A stretch of DNA of 64,000 bases. Source: Isoetes taiwanensis. Its lineage: Eukaryota > Streptophyta > Lycopodiopsida > Isoetales > Isoetaceae. Location: assembly GCA_021234155.1 (NCBI GenBank), contig JAJEKV010000111.1, forward strand, positions 1,556,968 through 1,620,967, read 5' to 3'. The position numbers and the translations under genes were made by a program. This document shows, in pieces, positions 10,771 through 22,899 of this stretch. The notes beneath the pieces are model-generated. The model did no database searches. It was not told the origin of the DNA and saw nothing but the letters and a program-made list of their open reading frames with translations. The number at the start of each line of letters is the position of its first letter. The stretch's first letter is position 1.

Positions 10771-12359
10771 TGCTCCACCGGCTCATGATGAGCCCGGCTG
10801 GTGAATGAAATATAGACTGTGAGCCCGGCTATGTTTTTCCACTATGTTGTTTCTTGAACGTATAATTCTTTCAGCATCAATAAGAAGTTGTATTCAATGT
10901 TTCTTCATGTTTTTCCTTTCTATTTATTCGAACCCAACCCCCAAATTTGGCGCTCGCCATATTTAGTAGTTCGTGGGTCCCCCCAGAAGTGGCTTGCATG
11001 CAAGATGGATGTCGGCCAGTCCGACCCTCGGGCTTGATGTCATCTCAATTAAAGCTGCCAACTATGCCCCAGGGGTGCAACACATAGTGCATCAAGGGCG
11101 TCCGCCCATTTTTGCCCGTTCATAAGCACTCCCGTTCATTTCCCCCAAAACAAACTGGACGGCCGCCATCTTTAACCCATGGAGTAAACACAATCTGCTG
11201 GGCAACGAATCCCCTCTCACTTGGCAAAAAAAAGAAGAAGAAGAAGAAGAAAAACTATCATTCTATATTTTGAAGATCGGAGTTGCCCTCGTGGTCTGTT
11301 CAACAAGATGTAACCTTCATAGTGTGCATATTTGGGTAATGGACCATAATGCTTCCCATCAACAAGCCATAGAAGATGTTATGCCCAGGAAACTAATAAA
11401 GAGCATGCACATTAAAAAACTACACTTCCATGATACAGATGCAATCTAGGCTCTATGCAATTGGCAAGGAAGATTTGTTTAGTTATGTGCCCGTAGGTTA
11501 CAGACCAATGCATATTTTGTAGGTTTCACTAACCTTGTTTGAATGCTGCGTCACTGAAATCGAATAAGCAGATAAGCGCCAACGAGTGCGCTAGACAATG
11601 TAAACGAAGAGGGATTTCAAATGGCGGTGGTCTATTTAAATTCAAATTCAAATGTACGGCATAAAGTAGGTGGCCACGTGGACATTTGTGTATACCCAAT
11701 CGTTACTAAACATGTGGCATGTAAGTGGAACCCACTCAGTTTGAAATGAGCTCTTTGGGTCCCACCTTGGAAGTTCCCACTAAGCGCCCACATTAATGAC
11801 GGGCGGGGCCATGAATAACGAACCTTTAAAACTGCCCGTTTGTAAAATATTTATTACTAAATGCTTAGGTCTATATTTAATTGGTCATTTCTTAAAAGTA
11901 TGTACATCTGTCAAGCATGCATGATGTCCTTTTACATGCCCCATTTTAAACTGTTTCTTGCCCCTTGGGCACGAACGTTTCGTTGCATCTTGCTCCAGCA
12001 TCCAGTTTTTTCGCTTCCAGACACTCCAGCATCAATACGAATTTGTCCTTTTTTGCGTCTCTGTGGCGACTCTTACTTGGTCGATCATTTTATGATGGCA
12101 ACATGCCCCACAGGACTACAGAAAGGTACACTATACTTTATTCCTATAAAGTACATGCAGTGATAGTTTAGATAGATGCATGCCAACTCAGTAAATGCAT
12201 GCCTTCTAGTCCCATTGCAACAGCATGGTGGCCCGCTTGTTTGAAGCTTTGTCCCTTGAGGGCTACCTTTATGCACATCTCAACCAAGCCCTTGAGGCCC
12301 TTGAGGCCTATCAGGCCCTGTCTAGGAGCCCCTGTGATCACAGCAATTAGTTAGCCCTT
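10571..12359. other. No gene recognised; isolated palindrome relatives
   Basis: The plus-strand frame ending at 10804 closes with a peptide (APPAHDEPGW) like the C-terminus of the gene at 63772, but the rest does not match. Weak relatives of the palindrome family occur near 10945 (GGCGCTCGCC), 11093 (GGCGTCCGCC) and 11150 (CAAACTGGACGGCCG). An AAG microsatellite lies at 11229-11251. The frames around 11861-12171 show no domain. Confidence 0.4.
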
Positions 12360-13028
12360 TAGACAAACTGGGCGTCCGCCCAGTTTGTCCCCTGCATGGG
12401 CAAATTAGGCGCTTATCCATTATGGCCCTTGAGGTCTCTGAGGACTACCAGGCCCTTCAGGGCTACCAGGAGGCCCCTTGGGATGGCACCAAGTAGCCAG
12501 CCCCTTGGGCAAACTGGTCGTCCGTCCAGTTTGTCCCTTGGGGGATACATCATTTGGCAATGCAGACCCCCTGGGAAAACTGGGCGTCTGTCCGATTTGT
12601 AGGGTGGGCCCATTTGAAAGAAACCAACAAACAAACTGCATGGGCAAATTGGGCGCCTACCCATTATGCCCCTTGAGGCCTTTGAGGGCTTCCAGACCCT
12701 TTAAGCCCTTGAAGCCTTTGAGGGCTACTAGGCCATGTTTGTCTCTGGGAGGCCCCCTAGGATGACAACAAGTAGCAAGCCCCTTGGGCAAAACTAGGCG
12801 TATGCCCAGTTTGTCCTCTGGGGGCACACACTTTAGCAATGCAGACTCCTGGGCAAATTGGGCGCCCGCCCACTTTATAGGGTGAGGATACATAAATTGA
12901 TATGGAGGTTGAATACCTCGTTGCCAAATTGGGTGCCCACCCAGTTTGTTTTCGGGAGGCATCTTTGCTCAAAGGAATGTGCATAACCAACTCCAAAGGG
13001 CAAATTGGACGTCTACCCAATTTGATCC
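12360..13028. repeat. Array of about nine imperfect palindromes
   Basis: The best unit (12362-12389) has perfect 12-base arms GACAAACTGGGC and the complement around GTCC. Others start at about 12400, 12510, 12575, 12643, 12787, 12851, 12925 and 13001, spaced 65-145 bp apart. Between them are repeated stretches related to CCCTTGAGGCCTTTGAGG and CCCCTTGGG. Arm changes are often compensated: one unit has GGGT facing ACCC where others have GGGC facing GCCC. The overlapping open frames on both strands are by-products of the repeats. Confidence 0.75.
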
Positions 13029-13114
13029 TTGGTGTCGTCTAGGCTTTCACTGATGTCTTTCTATGCAGATGGAAATTTTGATATGACTAAATTTTTTGGT
13101 GCTGTGCGGAACAA

Positions 13115-13652
13115 ATGGCAAGGGCAAAACAGACTGCCTAGTTAGCCGGTTCCAGCCCTCGCATTGCTCAAGCCGTAGCCACTGCCAAAGAGTTTGGAGA
13201 GACTATTGTCTACAATGGCATTGACGTAGTACCTGCAAAAATGCCAGAAGTTTTCGAACAGTACAAATGGTTTATTGAAATCGAAAACATATACCCTGGA
13301 TCCTCCACTAACCATCTGACGGATTTATGCATGTACTTTGCCGACCCCAAAATAAAAGAGTCCTATAACATGAGTATCATTGTTGATATGGTGGTATCGA
13401 CTGATGCAGAGGATCAGATTGTTGCTGACATCAAAGACACGGTGGACAAGACTTTCGTCCGTTACAAGCTCCCTCTGGACAGTTACCATCCACCACTTCC
13501 GAGGGTATATAAGCATCAACGACATTGAGCAGTCATATTCACACATGGGCTGGTTACTGCCCTCCTATACGAGTATTGAGAGTGCGGATATTTCAAAGGT
13601 TGACGATGTAATAGATGGTTTTGATCAGGATCAACAACAACTTGGACCATAA
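13115..13652 (+). pseudogene. Unidentified protein relic with an H3-tail-like N-terminus
   Basis: A frame opens at ATG 13115 with MARAKQTA, then a stop at 13139-13141, then continues open to about 13505 (AGSSPRIAQAV, FGETIVYNGIDVVPAKMPEV, YPGSSTNHLTDLCMYFADPK, VDKTFVRYKLPLDSYHPPLP). The sequence goes on in the next frame (YISINDIEQSYSHMGWLLPS to GFDQDQQQLGP, ending at 13652) after a one-base slip near 13505. The composition and length of the frame look genuinely coding. I do not recognise the family. The first eight residues differ from the histone H3 tail (ARTKQTA) only at Thr3, but the rest is not a histone. It is disabled by the stop and the frameshift. Confidence 0.5.
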
Positions 13653-14050
13653 GATCTATTACATATAATTCCCAAAGCCACGTGCATCGTGGAAATGTCT
13701 CAAGGCCATTTGAACTGTTGGATGTATCTCAAAGTAACGTGAGCCTTAAGATCTCGGATCAAAGATCATGATCAAGGACAATCTGGACCATAGGATCGAT
13801 TACATATAAACTCCCAAGCCATTTGAACCATAGGATATCTCAAAGTAACATGAGCTGTATTGGATTGACGATCAGGATCAAGAAGAACATGGATCGTAGA
13901 ATCAGTTACATATAAACTCCCAAGCCATCTGAACTGTAGGATCAGATCAAATCAATCTGGACTGTAGGATGCATTGTATGGAAGAATAAATAGACATAGG
14001 AGGGATGGGTAACATGAAAAGGAAGAATGGGTCTCCAAACATTTCTTTAT
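13653..14050. repeat. Degenerate duplicated spacer
   Basis: Repeated short blocks of the type GACCATAGGATC.ATTACATATAAACTCCCAAGCCA occur three times between 13648 and 13930, with AT-rich filler. No coding potential is seen. The blocks may be the 3' flank of the element carrying the preceding relic. Confidence 0.45.
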
Positions 14051-15130
14051 GAATTATAAGATACTTTGCTAGAATATCAGGGAAATAAAATCCTCCGAGT
14101 ACAAGAAAAGCATGTTATCAACTGCAATCAAGGAGATAAATCCAGATGTAATATCCTTGTAGGAGCATAAGTGTAAACAGAGGGAGATACATGAGTTATT
14201 CAAAATGTTAGGTAAAGAATATGTGGGTATTACTGCAGTGAAAGATACATCTAATGCAGGCACTCTTATCGCCTGGAAAAAGATGTAAAAATACGTGAGC
14301 GACATGTACATAGGTTTGATAGGTGGGATATAATCTTGCGGCAATAGGAAGGTCGAAGATGGGACTTGGTGAATATATACGCTCATAACTCCACAGAGGT
14401 AGAGGAGCTCTATGGGTTACTCTTAGACATAGGCTAAAGAGGTTTGGAAACCAGATAGCTTGACTTATGGCAGGAGATTTCAATATGGTGGAGGCAGCCG
14501 AAGACAAACAAGGGATATCATCCGAAATTGTGCATGGGTTTGAGAAACTTTAGTGGTGTAAATTGGTGGAGGATCATGCCTTTATAAAGTTAGATGGAGA
14601 TAAGGGGTACACATGGCGTAATAGTTGGGTTGAACAGGGAGGACATATGCAAGGCATGATAGATGCTACATTAATGACATGGCTTTCTCCATCCTCCCAA
14701 ACCTTCATAGGTCCAACCAATTTAAATATGCTATCCCTGATCATAATCTGCAGGTGATATCTTCTGAGAGGTGCCAGATCAGAACTTCTAAAACAATATT
14801 CAGACTAAATACCAGATACTTGAATATTTGCAACCAACACCTTCCTCTTCTTACACTATACGAAGTTAACTTGTAAAATGCAAATTTGTTTTTGGATGCT
14901 TTTCCTTAGCCCTCTAGTGTCCTTGTTCGATGGGAAGAATGTCTTGCTCTATGGACATTAGATACCATGGCTCCAGTATGTGCTTCTCTTACTCATGGCA
15001 AGTCCTTTCAATGGAGAAGCAATTAAGCTTTTATGCATTTCAATTGGTCGTCATATTTCTACTTTTATGTTTGGGATGAGATAATCCAAAATTAGTTAAA
15101 GCATCTATGTCGATGAAACACAACTAAAGC
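14050..15130 (+). pseudogene. L1-type LINE relic, endonuclease domain
   Basis: Plus-strand frames match the apurinic endonuclease region of plant L1 LINEs in order: KEINPDVISL.EHK (about 14115-14165), KEYVGITAVKDTSNAGTLIAWKK (14215-14285), a GDFNMVEAAEDKQG-type motif (about 14467-14510) and GYTWRNSW (about 14608). The GDFN segment holds the catalytic Asp/Asn pair of this family. Frameshifts and stops separate the pieces, so it cannot encode an active enzyme. RWEECLALW near 14930 may be a further downstream part. No RT domain is preserved. Confidence 0.7.
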
Positions 15131-16960
15131 CTCTGAACTGTTAGTCTCCTAGTCTAAGGTGCAAGCAGGGAAAAAAAATTGTGTGTTTATATATATTCTA
15201 ATGCAACTACGAGAATTTTTTTTTTATATATTATTAAGAGAAGCTCACAACATAGCTTATAACATTCATGCTTTGAACTACATTCAATGCAACACACCCT
15301 TCTATATATGGAGATCACATTGCACTTATCTTCAATTTGAAGTATGCAAAAATAAGACATTACGAGACTGGCCATCTGTTGCAATTCCTTTTTGAAGATG
15401 GTACGTGGCTCCTAAAAATATATAATAAGAATTCACAAGAGATAATATAGGTCTCCAATGTGGAACTAGAGAAAATACATATCATCTTTTTGCTCTAGCC
15501 AATCAGAGATGCGCGCTCTTGTTCTTAAGCCATACCTACATGGCATGGCATATTAACTTTGGTAGCCACATGCCTTATTTAGATAGACTCTCTTTTTCTA
15601 CGAGATACTCCCAAATCTACTACATTTTCCTATGAAGAGTCCCTAATCATTTTCCTATAGAGATTTGAAGCCATTTACTCACATGCAATTAATTTTGGTT
15701 TGGTTGCTCTAAATTTCTGGAGATTGCCTTAGCAAGGCTTTGACGGGGTCAATCTTGTATGGGAAACCACATGATTTCAAAATTTTCATAGTTCTACCTT
15801 ATTTTGAAGCATAGAAGCCACTAGAAATCTATTCTGATGTACAATTCAAATGGAAGCTGATTTTGATCTCTCAATTTGCTGTTGAAGAATGCAGACTACT
15901 CATAAGCTCATAGGCTAGGATTTTTATGGAATTTGACTGCTCAAGTTTTCCCTAAAACTAACTCTTTGTTTTTGGAATTCATACTGGGCAATCGATCTGA
16001 AGGAACATCTGGAGCAAGCACGATCATTCTTCACAATATTAAGGACTTCAATGGCAAATGGATTGATTTTGTTGTTTCAATTGGCTACTAAATTATCATC
16101 ATGCAGTGAGAAGAGACAAGCTAATGGATCTGAATGCCTACTGGAAGGCCCGTGTAAAATGTCTTGTATTTGGTTCAAGAGGTACTAAGATGAGGGATGT
16201 GGTTGTAGAGCATGGCTACACTACAAGAAGGTTTCTAGAAGACATTCTCTTGAAGCCAACACAATTTGTTCTTCATGTTATATTGACAAGGTTTATATCT
16301 GCCGCATTACTAGTGTGCTTGAAGTGTACCATCACAAGACTGGCCAATTGATATTTCATGATTCTGCATCTATGTTGAGAGCTCGGGGTACTTTTTTTCC
16401 ATACATATCATTATAGTCTCTCGTGTAGGCATTGGTAAGCTAGTCGAGAAGAGTCCCACTTAAAGCAAGTGGGTGCTTATTTTTGTGAAAATGACCTTGT
16501 AACAATGTGTTAAGAGTTGACCTTAGGAACAATAATGGAAAAAGGTGGAGTGAGATGTGAATTCAAAGTATTTCTATCACTTACTATCTTTGCTTTCCTT
16601 TTAAAGCATGAATCCATTAGGGTGGCACCAGTAACATACATGGTAAGCAAGATATCCTTTGACGCATTGAGCATGCTGCTTCCAAGTAATATGAAGAGTA
16701 GGCAGTATCAAAATGGAAGGCGACTGACTAACGCTTCAGTTGCATGGCAGCCACTTATCTTTAAGTTTGATAAGGCTTGATTGATATGTTACTTGTGAAG
16801 TTTGAACCAATATGGCATGTGGTTTTGCAGGTACAGACTCACGAAGCAGATAATGTATGCAAATTACTTTGTGAAGAGAAGACTGCGCATTTGGGAGTGA
16901 GATCATTGGGAATGGAAGGTGGTAAAAGATCATTCAGCAAGTTCGAAATCGATGGTTCCC
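15131..16960. other. No gene recognised
   Basis: AT-rich sequence with scattered short frames (for example 16106-16351 and 16517-16780). They have plausible amino-acid composition but no motif I can name. They may be further decayed retroelement sequence, given the relics on either side. Confidence 0.35.
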
Positions 16961-16964
16961 ACCT

Positions 16965-18130
16965 ATGAACATTTACTCCATGGGTGTTGAAGAGGAAGGA
17001 CATCCTAGTGTTGAAAGTCCAGATGCTCAATTGCCACCCTGTTCCACCCCTTTTGCTACCTTCTTCACAAATCAATCCATTCCAATTCCAATTACTTCTG
17101 TTGTTCTAGCAGCCATTTTTTTGCTCCATTTCCCAGTACTTTCATACAACCCACCAGAGTTTGTTCCTACTCAAGGACGGTATGCTTTGATTCCCTATTT
17201 AAATCTTAAGCTTCCATATCCCATCTTTGGCCCTGCAAAAGGCAAACCCATTATGGATCACGTGTTGAAGCGCATGTTGAAGAGTTTTAAGCTCTTACAA
17301 TTCTCAATGGACACTCTCAACTACAAATCAACTTTCAGATCAACTTTGCGAGGAGCTCTGTATCGATGGTTCATAGCCAATAAAAGTCATTGGAAGAAAA
17401 GTTAGAAAGAAATGAAAACTACTTTTCTTGCTCACTATGGATCTTCTGTTGATGACCAACAACTATTGAAGCAACTCAATGACATGTAACAACAGGCCGC
17501 AGAATCTGCGCATGACTTTGCTGAACATTTGCTTATCACTGTCAACAAACTGTGGGAATATCCCACTAAGATCCAGATTCTTGTATAGTTCCTTTAAGGA
17601 TTACCACTGGCTATCTGCCTCATGACTGAGCACTTATGACCCACCTCCTTGGATGAAGCTATTGAACTTGTTGATCATTCATTCAATGTTTCTTCGCTTA
17701 GTGCCTCCTCTCGAATCTCCCATTTATGCAGCCCTTTATGATTCCTCAAAATTCTGCTCAACCTCAGCAATCTTCCCAAACTCAATGTGGCCAAATTTGG
17801 TGCTATATCTCTAAGTATCACGGTTACCTCGCAAATGAATGCAATTCCACCAATGGACCTCCTCATTGAAAACATTGCAACATGTGCACCCACAACATGA
17901 AAGAATGCACACATGCTCATCCCACGCACTTCAGACAAAAAATGGTATTTCAAGTTCAAACCACACCACAATAACAATATCAACAGTCACCTCAACCACA
18001 ACCACGGAGGTCAAACCTCGTATGCCTTTTGATCCAGCCAAAGCTCAATGTTATAATTGCCATGAATGGATCACATTACTACTCACTGTCAAGCCCCTCA
18101 ACTGCAAATTTAACTCCTTGGTATAAATCA
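16965..18130 (+). pseudogene. Ty3/gypsy gag relic
   Basis: An open frame at 16965-17405 ends in LRGALYRWFIANKSHWKK. After a stop the same frame continues with KEMKTTFLAHYGSS, SAHDFAEHLLITVNKLWEYP and TSLDEAIELVDHSFNVSS. The FL..Y...... (A/T)HEF-type pattern is typical of gag capsid regions of gypsy elements. A cysteine-containing AKAQCYNCHEW at about 18035 looks like the start of a zinc knuckle. It sits directly upstream of the protease/RNase H relic and in the same orientation. Many stops make it inactive. Confidence 0.6.
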
Positions 18131-18499
18131 AACAATTTTAGTTCGACTGACAGCTTATCGGCTTTGGGTTGCTAATTATAAACAAGGTCCACCTCTAAAT
18201 CGATGCTATCCTCCACCCGCACCCCAATCACAGCAAGCTTCTGCCCAACCTTCTTTGGATTAGCAAGCTCAAGAACACATTTACCAAGAGCATTCAATTC
18301 CTCTGTGTAATAATCTAATTGGATTGGTCTGTTCTCCTGCCAGGATCACGGCACTCGACAACAAAATTTTACACCTCAAGATATACAGTCTGCCTATGCC
18401 ATTACTACTATTCACAGGAGAGATCTCCCAAATCCGTCCATTTCGATAGTTAGAAAATCTGATGCCCAATGTCATGCCTAAAGTATGATAGAGTATTCT
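18131..18499. other. Degraded gag-protease spacer of the gypsy relic
   Basis: Proline- and glutamine-rich broken frames (for example around PPPAPQSQQASAQP on the plus strand at 18215-18255) fit a linker between gag and protease. No domain can be identified. Confidence 0.35.
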
Positions 18500-19740
18500 T
18501 CGTCTCATGCAAGTTGCTGAAGGATGCACTCTTGCTAATGTTCACACCACCATGAGAGGTCAACAATGCAATGTTGAACTAATGCTACCAATGCCATCTT
18601 CATGCAGCCAATCTTATCCCAATATTGTTGCCAAAGTCGAGCTCTTTCATGAAGTCTCAGCCGCACTGCCCAAGGACCTCTGCACCAGTGGTTCCTGCTA
18701 ATCCCTTGGCCCATGTTCCATTGGAACTTCAGGAAGTATTCGTTAAAATTAAGGTTCTTCTCAGTTTATCCACTATTTTAAAACTCTGTCCTGCCTTGCG
18801 TAAATAGCTTTCCTTCTTGTTGGCACAGTTGGCACTTTCACATCTACTGTCCACGCCACCGTAGCCAATCAACAGGTTAATCATGTATGTACATATTGAT
18901 GGTTACAATACCATCAATTTCATCATCACAGATAAACTCCAACATCATCTTAAAATTAAACAGTTATACAGGGCTCCTTATGACATCAAATTGTCCAATG
19001 GTCACATCACGGAACCTCAAGAAATCATTTCTGCACTTACCATCAATGTTACCGATCTTAAATCGCCTTTGGAATTTGGAGTTTAGATAGCATATGAAGA
19101 TCCAGATGATTACGATATGCTGGTTGGTCGCCCGATCAGGCACCATTCTATCCAGAGAAGTGTACTTTTTGTGACCTCTAGTGTTCTTTTAGGACATGTG
19201 GTTAGCTGTCTTGCCATCACCATGGATCCTTCCAAAATCAATTGTGTGTTAAAAGCTCAGGCACCTACCAATATCAAAGAGACTAGGTCATTTACTAGAA
19301 AAGTTAATTATTATGCTACCTTCATTCCAAGTTTAGTTACTAAAGCGCATCCCATTCATAAACTCACGGGTGATGTGTCCACTTGGGCTTGGACCTCCAA
19401 GCCGAAGCTGCTTTTCAAGAATTAAAGATTCTGCTCACGCACGCCTCTGTTCTTGTACCTCCTCAATGGGATAAACCTTCTCATGTCCATATTGATGTTT
19501 CAGCCTTCGCCATTGGTGTTGTTATAACTCAGGAATATGCATCACATCAAGATACACCCATCAGATTTGCCTGTTGTAAACTCAACACCGCTGGAAAACA
19601 TTACTCGGCTATAGAGCATGAGGCCGTGGAACTCATCTTCTGTGTGCGACATTTTAGACATTATCTCCTAGGAAAAGGTAACTGGAGCGTTAACACGGAA
19701 CAGAAGCACAAAATGTTGGTTATTTATATCCCCCTGTCCT
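18500..19740 (+). pseudogene. Ty3/gypsy protease, RT end and RNase H relic
   Basis: Protease-region landmarks repeat those at 8150-8925 (KLCPALRK, IDGYNTINF, APYDIKLSNGH). The catalytic core of RT is missing: about 19100-19160 jumps from DDYDMLVGRPI to the RT thumb (VLLGHVVS, MDPSKINCVLKAQAPTNIKE, FTRKVNYYATFIPS). RNase H follows in the next frame: AFQELKILLTHASVLVPPQW, HVHIDVSAFAIGVVITQE, KLNTAGKHYSAIEHEAVELI and RHFRHYLLG. The order is that of Ty3/gypsy elements. The RT deletion, stops and a frame change at about 19420 show it is dead. Confidence 0.8.
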
Positions 19741-19779
19741 TTTCTAACCTTAGTTAACATTCTTGCAATCTGAAATTTG

Positions 19780-20395
19780 AAAATTTTCGGCGAATATTCA
19801 CTCTTAGACACATCATTAGATTGGCATGAAAGGCTCGAGCATTTGAATTACACCCTCCTCTAGCACATGCAAACACATGGCTCCAGTAAAACGTCTGCCA
19901 AAGTTACACAAACCACATATCCTTTGTGATGCATGCGCGTTGCGCAAGTTAAAGAGGAAGCCATATTGAAAGGAGAGAGTGAAACGTGTGACAACACGAC
20001 TAGAGTTGCTGCATCTTGATCTGTACAGGCTAAGTATTTTATGTTGATCGTTGATTATTTCAGTTGCAAAAATTGGGTATTTTTCTTGCAGCACAAATCC
20101 GAAATTTTTAATACTTCATCAAATGGAAAACTGAGGTTGAAAGGCAAATAGAATGCTACAAACCCTAAGGACTGATCAAGGCAAGAAGTTTCTCAATACT
20201 AAGTTTCGCATTTTTTTGCAAGACGTTGGCATTCATCACCTTAGAACTAAGCATAGGTTATGAGCACCAGCAAAATGGCATGGGCGAACGGAAGAATCAG
20301 ACCATGCTAGACTGTGCTCAAGCCATGCTTAACAGACTGAAATTGATCGGCCGCGATTTAACATCTTGCATCATCCATTATTTGGTAGAGCCTGC
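19780..20395 (+). pseudogene. Ty1/copia-type integrase relic
   Basis: Frames on the plus strand reproduce the copia integrase order. A zinc-binding-like end comes first (KPHILCDACALRKLKRKPY, about 19907-19965). Next is the first catalytic Asp segment (KYFMLIVDYFSCKNWVFFL, about 20030-20090), then TLRTDQGKKFLNTKF around the second Asp (20165-20205). Last is a QQNGMGERKNQTMLDCAQAML segment with the catalytic Glu (20270-20330). Pieces lie in different frames with stops. It follows a gypsy-type RNase H, which is the wrong order for either superfamily, so this is a nested or recombinant remnant. Confidence 0.75.
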
Positions 20396-21937
20396 AAGGC
20401 TTTTATTGGTGTTGCAGAGCGGTCGCGATGTGCTGGAGTCGGTGCAGTGATAAAAAAGAGCACCTGAAATAGGTTTTAAACTGGAATGTGAATTATTAGC
20501 AGACCGCGATCATCAAAACATATATAATACAGTTACTTTTAAATTTACTCATATATAATTTTATAGTTTGGATTGTTTCTTTTGTGTACGTAAGAATAGG
20601 TTTCTAATAAGTTGTGTTTTATTTCAGGTTATCAGAAACGGCTAGCCTATTACATGGTTTCTAGGTTTGAGATTCGAGGGCATGCAGATCTCCATGGAGT
20701 TCTTGATTGTGATGTGAGTCTGTGTAGCGAAGAGTATGGAGATGCTGTCATGTACAGAGAGCAGGTTTCAAAGAATTGGCACAGCGGTTGATGATTCTCA
20801 TTTCCGCCCGCCGATTTGGAGTTATGAACAGGACTTACGATCGACACATACAAGCAATATATTAGGCATTTGCCAGAGAAGGATAATGATCGGCTACGGG
20901 CTTTTTTCCTGCAAACAATTTGTAATTCAAGATATAACGTAAGTTTTCTAACTTTATTGTATTTCTATTTTTTATTTTTATTTTTTAATAATAGTCTTCA
21001 ATATTTGTGTTATTGCAGGCATGATCAGAAGGTACCAATGGGTGTCAACAAAATTCGTACTTGGTTGCAGTGTATGGGCAGTTTGGTAAGTGATGTGGAA
21101 ATAACAAACAAGAGTGGTCGTGTGACACTGGTTTCGAGGTTATCAATGGCTGGAGTTCCACTTGAAATCGGGATGCTGATAACTGGTCATCGAAATGTCA
21201 ATTCATATAAAAAGTAAGCGATTTTGTTTTATTTGACTATTTGTTTGCTTTTATGTACCTTGTTAACTGGATTTTGTGTATTCTAGGTATGACAAAACTA
21301 AAGAAATGCAGGTTGATGCTGCAATGAATATTCTAGGATGTCCCTATAACGATGACGATTCATTGAAGGTTTACAGTGATGTTCTTCAGCAGCAAAAAAC
21401 TAAGAAGAGTGCAATGATGACAACATTTGATGTTGGAGCAAGTTCTAGTAGTGAGAAAGTTGGGTAGGCGACTCTTGATGACAAGAAATAAAAAGTTGCA
21501 ACTGAGGTAGGTTTCTGTGTTTTAGTTTAATTATTTAGTTACTTTCTGTGTTTTAGTTTATTTATTTACTTTAGTAACTTTTCTTTATTTGCAGGTTCCG
21601 ATTGTTCTTCCTGATGGTTCAGTTACTCAAGTTACTGAAGGTGCTACTAAAGATGTTGTCGCAGTTGAAGATGATATTGCTGTGAATTTTGGAAGTGTGG
21701 CTGTGACAAATTTGACGCAACTTGATATCACTAACAATGTCTGGGAGAAGTGTCTTCAATCTTGTCCTGAGTTGGAAGGTGGGAGTTATATTAAAAACTC
21801 GACAATGAGTAATAGTGGTGGACAATTGTTCATGGCAGCGACAAATAAAAATTGTGTCTTTCTTTCTATTTCATTATGTAATCCTTCGCATGCTAGAGCA
21901 ATAATAAAGAACATGTTCGCTGCTATACCAAAGGTGC

Positions 21938-22735
21938 TGATACGATTCATTATTTATGGGAAGCTAAACTACTGATACAACAACATCTTATTTGAAGATC
22001 AAGATCCAAGAACATCATATATCACAGACCAATACATTGATGAGCACGTTTAACCACCCAACCGGGTCCACAGGGTTATGGCAATGCAACTAGCTCAGCA
22101 AACATCTGGCTACTCCGCATAGATCATGAGCAAATAATATCTGGCTAGTTTGCGTAGACCATTGGGCAAAGACTATATCTGGCTTATTGGCCCTCCAGGC
22201 TAGTATAGCTACTCCACGTAGCCACACATCATAAAAGCAATTGCAGTTCTGAGAAGTCGCTATGGCAGTAATTTGTAACCCTCTGTCACCTTTTCGGCCA
22301 TTACTCCCTCATAGGATATATGCTATCCCAATTCGGAAACTAGACTCCGAACCGGTTCCAACGAGGTAAAGATTGCTGCAATCCGACCTCTGGTTGCCGA
22401 GATATGTCCAACTGAAGTTTCGGTTTTATTTATAGACCTCTCTTGCGACTTCAGCCCTTTTTTTTAGCATGCAGTTGCCTTTTTCTCAAAATATCTCTCT
22501 GCGTTTAATTAGATTATATGACTTATCATATGGATATTATCTATGGCCTTTTTGTGCAAAATAGTCTGCCCCTTTTGCTTGATCATTGATTCCCCTTGAT
22601 ATCTCTCCAACCAATGGTTCTCGACCCCATCCTAGATATTACAACCTTGCCATAGTTCTACAACTTTGCTATATTTTGCCATGCCCCATAACCCTGGCGC
22701 CGTGGACCACTCCCCCGTGCTATGACTCTGTATCA
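21938..22735 (-). repeat. 3' LTR of the non-autonomous element (798 bp)
   Basis: Nearly identical to 24133-24939, with the same TGATAC...GTATCA ends. Small differences between the LTRs indicate some age since insertion. Confidence 0.9.
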
Positions 22736-22752
22736 GTCCATCCCTTCTCAAA
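22736..22752 (-). other. Polypurine tract of the non-autonomous element
   Basis: On the minus strand the purine-rich GAGAAGGGATGGAC directly precedes the TGATAC start of the 3' LTR, the expected place for plus-strand priming. Confidence 0.6.
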
Positions 22753-22899
22753 AAGAGATCGTCCGCGATCGTCCAAGCTCGCTCTAATTTGGGCCATCCC
22801 TTCTCAAAGCGATTGTCCCATGTTCAACGTACACCATGTTCAACGTACACCTGGGAGTTCCTAGACCCTGCGAACTCAAGAATGGTTATATAAGTTATT

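Noticed and set aside
12413-13020. Several long open frames on both strands
   Set aside because: They arise from the palindromic repeat array, which lacks stops in several frames. The peptides just repeat its consensus.
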